A program made the position numbers and the translations under genes. The notes below the pieces were generated by a model, which did not search any database, was not told where the DNA came from, and worked only from the letters and a program-made list of their open reading frames with translations. This document shows positions 59,654 to 64,000 of a stretch of 64,000 nt of DNA, piece by piece (positions within the stretch are counted from its first letter, which is position 1; each line of letters opens with the position of its first letter). Source of the DNA: an uncultured Spirochaetales bacterium (GTDB lineage Bacteria; Spirochaetota; Spirochaetia; Sphaerochaetales; Sphaerochaetaceae); contig CASFDA010000005.1 of the NCBI GenBank assembly GCA_949293335.1, forward strand, positions 160,430 to 224,429, written 5' to 3'.

Positions 59654-61006
59654 TCAGTCTTTCCTGAATAATGTCCTCCTCTCCTTGATTATGATAATCA
59701 TGGAAAGTATTGCACCAAGTATGTTTGTACCTGCGAAATTGAACCAGATGCCATCAAGTCCCATCGGAGAAAGCAGGAATATGAGGATCAACGGGAACAC
59801 AAGGGCAATACAAATACTCAGAAGAGCTGCCGGAACTGGTTTCTCAATAGCGAGAAGGAAACTCTGGGTCGAGAAACCGATCCATCTGAAAAGGTATGCG
59901 AACGCAAAGATTGTCAGGGCCCTCGCAGAGAGCTCAATAAGTTCTGTATTTTCTGCTTCCGCAAAGAGTCCTGCTATCTGAGATGGGAAGAGCATGATGA
60001 GAGAGAACGAGATCAGACATATCACGAGAGCTGCCACTATGCAGCATTTCTCGATCTTCCTGGCCCTTTCATATTTCCCAGCACCCCAGTTATATCCTAA
60101 AGCTGGCTGTAATGCGTCGCATGAACCATACATTATTGGCTGAACCAGACCATCTGCATACATCATCACACCGTACGCAGATACTGCAGTCTGTCCACCA
60201 AAACGGATGAGCATCATATTCATGACTATGCTGACAAGCCTTCCGGCAACGTTATTCAGGAAGCTCGGCAGTCCGCACAAGAATATCCTTTTGAGAACTT
60301 CGGAAGTCAGACGAGGACGCACGAACTTCAGCATTCTCTTTCCCCTTGCAAACGGTATTATTGCAAACAGCACAGATATGAACATACTAAGACAAGTAGC
60401 AAGGGCCGCAGACCATACACCGAAGTGAAAAACAAATATGAATATGACCTCCAGTACAGCAGCACAAACGCTCATCATAATGTTAAGTGCCATGCTCGTC
60501 TTAACTTTTCCGCATATCTTCAAATAGTTGTCCATCGCAAAAACTATCGTGGTCACTGGTGAGAACGCAACATAGACTCTCAAATAAAGAATAGCCAGAT
60601 CCCTGAATTCTCCTTCTGCCCCCATCAGGCTGATCATTAGAGGAGCCAACAGGAAGATAACAAATCCAAGTACTGCAGATGCACCTACAATCAGCAGCAC
60701 GGAAGATGAAAATATCCCGTTAGCCTCATCTTTCTTTCCCTGCCCAAGCGATATAGAGATAGGAACAGATGAACCTACTCCGATAAGGTCCGCAAGCGCG
60801 AAGTTGATTATCACGAAAGGCATTGCGAGATTTATAGCTGCAAACGCAGTACTTCCAAGTCCCTGTCCGACGAACACTCCATCAAGGGTCTGATATATAT
60901 TGCTGGCAAGCATGCTTATAGCACCAGAGATCGCTGCAATAAAGAATAGTTTCAATGGATTGGTATGTCCGAAAAGCTTATCTGATGTCGTTATATATAA
61001 CTCCAG
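59654..61006 (-). CDS. MATE-family efflux transporter, probable CTG start
   Basis: A 12-span multidrug/toxin extrusion protein. IYQTLDGVFVGQGLGSTAFA and VGSSVPISISLGQGKK are typical of the N-terminal half. From the first conventional start (TTG 60955) only 433 residues would be made and the first helix would be cut. The frame stays open upstream and encodes DLELYITTSDKLFGHTNPLK, the expected MATE beginning. No ATG, GTG or TTG occurs there. CTG at 61006 stands five bases after AAGGG, one base past the upstream gene's stop. Such pumps use sodium or proton gradients. Substrates are unknown. Confidence 0.85.
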   Translation of the reverse strand: MELYITTSDKLFGHTNPLKLFFIAAISGAISMLASNIYQTLDGVFVGQGLGSTAFAAINLAMPFVIINFALADLIGVGSSVPISISLGQGKKDEANGIFSSSVLLIVGASAVLGFVIFLLAPLMISLMGAEGEFRDLAILYLRVYVAFSPVTTIVFAMDNYLKICGKVKTSMALNIMMSVCAAVLEVIFIFVFHFGVWSAALATCLSMFISVLFAIIPFARGKRMLKFVRPRLTSEVLKRIFLCGLPSFLNNVAGRLVSIVMNMMLIRFGGQTAVSAYGVMMYADGLVQPIMYGSCDALQPALGYNWGAGKYERARKIEKCCIVAALVICLISFSLIMLFPSQIAGLFAEAENTELIELSARALTIFAFAYLFRWIGFSTQSFLLAIEKPVPAALLSICIALVFPLILIFLLSPMGLDGIWFNFAGTNILGAILSMIIIIKERRTLFRKD

Positions 61007-61007
61007 G

Positions 61008-61631
61008 TCATCCCTTTTCTTTTTCAGACCAGATCCTGATGTAGTTTACAAGAGCTGGTATGATTTTCTTTATCTCGATATCTGTTGTATTGATACACAG
61101 ATGGTAATTGGCCTTGTCTCCCCACTTTGTTTGAGTGAAATCCGACCTGTAAGATGCTCTGTGCTTGTCGATTTCCTTTATTTTCCTTTCAGCTTCCTTT
61201 GCTGTCAGATTCTCTCCATCATGCTGTCTGGCCAAGGTCCGCTCGATCCAAGAGGCCATGGATGCATGAACGAAAATATTAAAGGGCCTGAAATCTTCAA
61301 GGATGATGTCAGCAGCCCTGCCAACTATCACGCAGTCTCCTGATTCAGCAAAGCCTCTCAGTATCTTCTGCTGAGCTGATACGATTTCAATCTTGAGACT
61401 GGCCAGACTGTTCACAGGCTGAACCATCAGCCTGCTTGCGATAGTTCCGGGATAAAACGCCTTCATACTCCTTTCCCCTGCATGTGCGATGAAATTGGAA
61501 TCAAATCCACCTTGTTCAGCAACAAAATGAATAATCTCGTTATCATAACAGGGAATTGAGAGAGCATCGGCAAGACGTTTTCCAAGCTCCCTTCCCCCAC
61601 TTCCGAATTCACGGCTTATTGTAATCAGCAT
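61008..61631 (-). CDS. Cytidylate kinase-like family protein
   Basis: A 207-residue P-loop protein of the cytidylate-kinase-like family. ITISREFGSGGRELGKRLAD is the nucleotide-binding loop, and GDCVIVGRAADIIL and SYRSDFTQTKWGDKANYHLC are family segments. These proteins are related to CMP kinase, but their substrates are mostly unknown. It lies one base upstream of the MATE gene and is divergent from merR. Both genes are probably under MerR control. Confidence 0.85.
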   Translation of the reverse strand: MLITISREFGSGGRELGKRLADALSIPCYDNEIIHFVAEQGGFDSNFIAHAGERSMKAFYPGTIASRLMVQPVNSLASLKIEIVSAQQKILRGFAESGDCVIVGRAADIILEDFRPFNIFVHASMASWIERTLARQHDGENLTAKEAERKIKEIDKHRASYRSDFTQTKWGDKANYHLCINTTDIEIKKIIPALVNYIRIWSEKEKG

Positions 61632-61664
61632 ATTCTCTCCTGACCTTTTAAAAGCATGAAAAGC

Positions 61665-61708
61665 ACTGTAATGTGTATATATTCCATACAGTCAATGCAT
61701 ATGGAATA
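61665..61708 (-). promoter_or_regulatory. MerR-type promoter and palindromic operator of the kinase-MATE operon
   Basis: TATTCCATA (61680-61688) and TATGGAATA (61700-61708) are perfect 9-bp inverted arms 11 bases apart. On the minus strand TTGACT (61690-61695) and TACAGT (61665-61670) are spaced by 19 bases, the over-long spacing that MerR proteins correct by bending DNA. One arm lies in the spacer. Confidence 0.65.
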
Positions 61709-61712
61709 GAAA

Positions 61713-62516
61713 ATGAAAGGAATGATGAGCATCAGTGAGTTTGCGAGAATCAGTTCTGTATGCAGGAAAACACTAATATGGTATGACAACACAGAACTCT
61801 TCAAACCAACCTTTACTGACAGCAAAGGATACCGCTATTACTCTTACGAGCAGATCTATACGATATCAGTGATACAGATGCTTCTGGAGCTTGGCATAAG
61901 CCACGCTCAGATCAAGGACTACATGAAGAGGAACAGTCCGGAAGCTGAAAAGAAAATGCTCTTGAATCAGAAAGTGATGATAGAAAAGGAAATAATGAAG
62001 CTTGAAGGAATACAGGATGTGATATCAACACGTCTTGATAGTCTGGATGAGGCAGAAACAAACAGCCCTGGAATTACACTGCAGCACCTCTCTGCCAGTC
62101 CTGTTTTCATGAGTTCCTGTCTCAATGACATTGCGCGTACAGACATCAGTGATGAGATGTGGATGACTTTCTATAAGACTTGCGAGAGCCATGGAAACAG
62201 CTTTGGATATCCGGAAGGTTTCCTGGTAAGCGATGAATCGGTCAGGAAAAGGACATTTGACAAAGTATCAGCCATTGTAAGTTATGTAGGAGACTGGAAA
62301 TATGCAAACGCAGAGATGCCTGAAGGCGACTATGCTGTATATCATGGAACGGGAAATACTGATGATACAGCAGCAGCGTACAGCAAGTTGAAGGCATTCA
62401 TAGCCAGACACAAACTTGCAATAGCGGGCAAGGCATGGGAGAAACGGCTCATTGATGAGAGCGGAACAGAGGATAAAAACAAACAACGGATAAGGATCGC
62501 AATTGCTGTAACATGA
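61713..62516 (+). CDS. MerR-family regulator with effector-binding domain
   Basis: A 267-residue regulator. The N-terminal MerR HTH reads MSISEFARISSVCRKTLIWY and continues DNTELFKPTFTDSKGYRYYS. A coiled dimerisation helix follows (residues 75-115). The C-terminal half looks like a GyrI/BmrR-type ligand domain (DYAVYHGTGNTDDTAAAYSK). Such regulators bind drugs and activate pump genes. It lies between two MATE genes, one divergent and one downstream. Several nearby ATGs exist; 61713 is taken, and 61725 is possible. Confidence 0.9.
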   Translation: MKGMMSISEFARISSVCRKTLIWYDNTELFKPTFTDSKGYRYYSYEQIYTISVIQMLLELGISHAQIKDYMKRNSPEAEKKMLLNQKVMIEKEIMKLEGIQDVISTRLDSLDEAETNSPGITLQHLSASPVFMSSCLNDIARTDISDEMWMTFYKTCESHGNSFGYPEGFLVSDESVRKRTFDKVSAIVSYVGDWKYANAEMPEGDYAVYHGTGNTDDTAAAYSKLKAFIARHKLAIAGKAWEKRLIDESGTEDKNKQRIRIAIAVT

Positions 62517-62585
62517 TTGCTCATGCAACCAGATTGACCGACAGAAATATGAGTCCATTCCACCAATTCAGATAAACCTCCAAAT

Positions 62586-62614
62586 TTGACAGAAACCTTT
62601 TCAAGTAGCATTAT
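62586..62614 (+). promoter_or_regulatory. Promoter of the second MATE gene
   Basis: A perfect TTGACA is followed after 17 bases by CATTAT, 28 bases before the MATE ATG. The matching ribosome-binding site is weak. Confidence 0.55.
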
Positions 62615-62641
62615 GAGTTTTGCTATCGAATTGGCAGTAAT

Positions 62642-63484
62642 ATGAAAAAACAGTCACCCGAAGAGAAATACAGAGCAATGACGGAGACTCCAGTAAAGAG
62701 ACTCATACTCACTTTGTCTGTCCCTACAATAATCAGCAATCTGATATCAACGCTTTACAATGCCGCAGATACATTCTTCGTCGGACAGATATCGACAAGC
62801 GCATCGGCTGCTGTCGGGGTTGCACTCTCTCTTCAGGCTGTGATACAGGCAATAGGATTCTTCTTCGGACAGGGAAGCGGAAACAACATGTCAAGACAAC
62901 TTGGAGCCCATGAGGAAAAACAGCAGAGGAACTTGCATCGACAGGATTCTTCTCTTCACTACTCTTCTCAACAGCTGTTACAGTGCTTGGCCTGATCCTC
63001 CTACGCCCCATGTCGATATTCCTCGGATCTTCAGAGACAATCCTGCCCTATGCTATGGATTACATGTTCTGGATACTCATCGCTTCTCCTTTCATGGCAT
63101 CATCGCTTGTCCTGAACAACCAGTTGAGATTTGAAGGTAACTCATTCTATTCGATGATTGGGCTTACGACAGGAGGAATCCTCAATCTCTTTCTCGACCC
63201 TTTGTTCATTTTCGTATTTGACATGGGAATCTCCGGAGCTGCGTTGGCAACAGCAATAAGCCAGCTTGTAAGTTTCCTCATTTTGTTCATACTTTCACAG
63301 CGCATAGGAACAGTGAAAATAAGGTTGAGATCATTCAAGCCAGAACTGAAAATGCTGAAAATGATCACGAACGGGGGACTGCCTTCGCTATGCAGGCAGA
63401 GCGTAACATCTGTCGCGATGATCTGCCTGAACAATGCAGCTCTTCCTTTTGGAGATGCGGCAATAGCTGCAATGGCAATAGTGA
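62642..63484 (+). pseudogene. MATE-family efflux gene broken by a frameshift and an insertion element
   Basis: The first 95 or so codons (KRLILTLSVPTIISNLISTL, FFVGQISTSASAAVGVALSL, GQGSGNNMSRQLGA) are a normal MATE N-terminus. After the A run at 62916-62920 the sense continues in another frame: AEELASTGFFSSLLFSTAVT, then LGLILLRPMSIFLGSSETIL. Adding one A restores a continuous protein. Sense stops after AIAAMAIVS at 63484, where tnpB-element sequence begins. The missing C-terminal third is beyond the window or lost. The frameshift could be a sequencing error; the insertion is clear. Confidence 0.85.
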
Positions 63485-63537
63485 GTGAACTACTCCATCC
63501 TTCGCTGATGCTTAGAGGATGGAGCTTCCGGTCTCTT
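63485..63537 (-). mobile_element. Right end of an IS200/IS605-type element with probable omega-RNA 3' hairpin
   Basis: On the minus strand CTCCATCCT and AGGATGGAG form a perfect 9-bp stem (63493-63524), followed by TAGTTCAC, where the MATE-like sequence begins. Stem-loops like this close the right end of IS200/IS605 elements and the RNA used by TnpB. The tnpB stop codon lies inside it. The left end is outside the window. Confidence 0.65.
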
Positions 63538-64000
63538 TCCCTTCCCAGGGCGTCTCGCAGGATGCTCCCATATCTCATACGAGGTATGGAAGACTGACTT
63601 CCGCTCCTCCGGAGTTCCCGTGTGTCCCGCACGGGTGCAGGATATCTTATGCTCTCCTGCAAGAAGCAGTGTTTTCGCGGCCTTGATATCACGATCCTCA
63701 GTATATCCGCATCCGCATGTGAATATCCTGTCAGATAGCGTGATATCCTCATTGATGATCCCGCATCTGGGGCACATCTTCGTCGACGGGAAGAACCTGT
63801 CCACGACAATGACATCGGGATTCAGCATCAGCTTCCTCTTCAGTGTCCCGAGTGCTGAGTTCTGCACCTCTCTGCCGAAGAGTCCCTTGTGCCATCCCCT
63901 GATGTTCTCATCCTGGATGACGATGAGCTTCCTTCCAGTGACGATGTCATGGTACACCTGATTGGCCTTTGCCCTGCGTTTGTTGGCAAGCTTCTCGTAC
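63490..64000 (-). CDS. tnpB: TnpB RNA-guided nuclease of an IS200/IS605-type element (5' partial)
   Basis: The frame is open to the window edge, so the N-terminal part lies outside. VIQDENIRGWHKG contains the RuvC-II acidic residue. MCPRCGIINEDITLSDRIFT and CGCGY give the four zinc-ribbon cysteines. EDRDIKAAKTLLLAG contains the last RuvC aspartate. TnpB cuts DNA under guidance of an RNA made from the element's right end and helps keep the element in place. The final 35 residues read through the right-end hairpin. No tnpA is visible. Confidence 0.85.
   Translation of the reverse strand, partial: YEKLANKRRAKANQVYHDIVTGRKLIVIQDENIRGWHKGLFGREVQNSALGTLKRKLMLNPDVIVVDRFFPSTKMCPRCGIINEDITLSDRIFTCGCGYTEDRDIKAAKTLLLAGEHKISCTRAGHTGTPEERKSVFHTSYEIWEHPARRPGKGKRPEAPSSKHQRRME

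Noticed and set aside
62900..62990. Programmed ribosomal frameshifting in the second MATE gene
   Set aside because: The A run is short, there is no downstream pseudoknot that I can see, and the gene is anyway cut by a transposon. Mutation or base error is simpler.
1..64000. CRISPR array, tRNA or rRNA genes
   Set aside because: No regularly spaced repeats, cloverleaf-like segments or rRNA-like stretches were found in the intergenic spaces.

Overview
The window looks like a chromosomal piece of a spirochaete, probably of the Sphaerochaeta/Treponema type. The main clue is the exported proteins, several of which carry a signal peptide ending in FAGG followed by S/A/D residues. That style is familiar in periplasmic binding proteins and lipoproteins of these bacteria. 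Gene density is high, operons overlap by a few bases, and base composition is moderate. No rRNA, tRNA or CRISPR array was recognised. Exact taxonomy is inference.

Layout. 1-8.4 kb: end of a LarA-type gene, an aminotransferase, an anion permease, a polar amino acid ABC transporter, a ribokinase behind a LacI-type operator with decayed sugar-gene remnants, and mtnA. 8.5-12.6 kb: aminoacyl-tRNA synthetase operon gltX-glyS-tyrS. 12.7-17.1 kb: a tight five-gene operon (PHP phosphoesterase, RloA/RloB-like AAA ATPase and TOPRIM-type pair, membrane-anchored LuxR regulator, serine hydrolase). 17.2-22 kb: ribosome/GTPase/NAD operon rplU-rpmA-obg-nadD-yqeK-lipoprotein-rsfS-lipoprotein. 22-39 kb: tetR, argS, birA, four-carbon sugar kinase, trkH-trkA, bioY, cysE, mtaB, tyrA, pta, ksgA, a short comEC, and a phosphohexomutase. 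39-46.8 kb: an ABC importer with an unusual ATPase, then dat-ddc for 1,3-diaminopropane. 46.9-51.2 kb: a BMP/PnrA-type binding protein and a two-sensor LytTR two-component system. 51.3-59.2 kb: a LysR-controlled redox island (cupin enzyme, flavin proteins, aldo/keto reductases, three flavodoxins, a putative cytochrome b). 59.2-64 kb: two MATE pump genes around a MerR regulator, the second broken by a frameshift and an IS200/IS605-type tnpB element that runs off the window.

Most notable observations. (1) The two sensor proteins at 48.3-50.4 kb look like complementary halves of one histidine kinase: one keeps the phospho-accepting histidine and lacks the ATPase, the other keeps the ATPase and has serine in place of that histidine. 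(2) The RloA/RloB-like pair has substitutions at most expected catalytic positions and sits with three other signalling or hydrolytic genes. (3) At least six genes have a -10 box 7-8 bases before the start codon and no Shine-Dalgarno sequence, suggesting leaderless transcripts. (4) Clear operators are visible: a BirA box over bioY, a 17-bp element repeated at both promoters beside lysR, a TetR palindrome, a MerR palindrome and a LacI-type palindrome. (5) Two genes seem to start on ACG and CTG.
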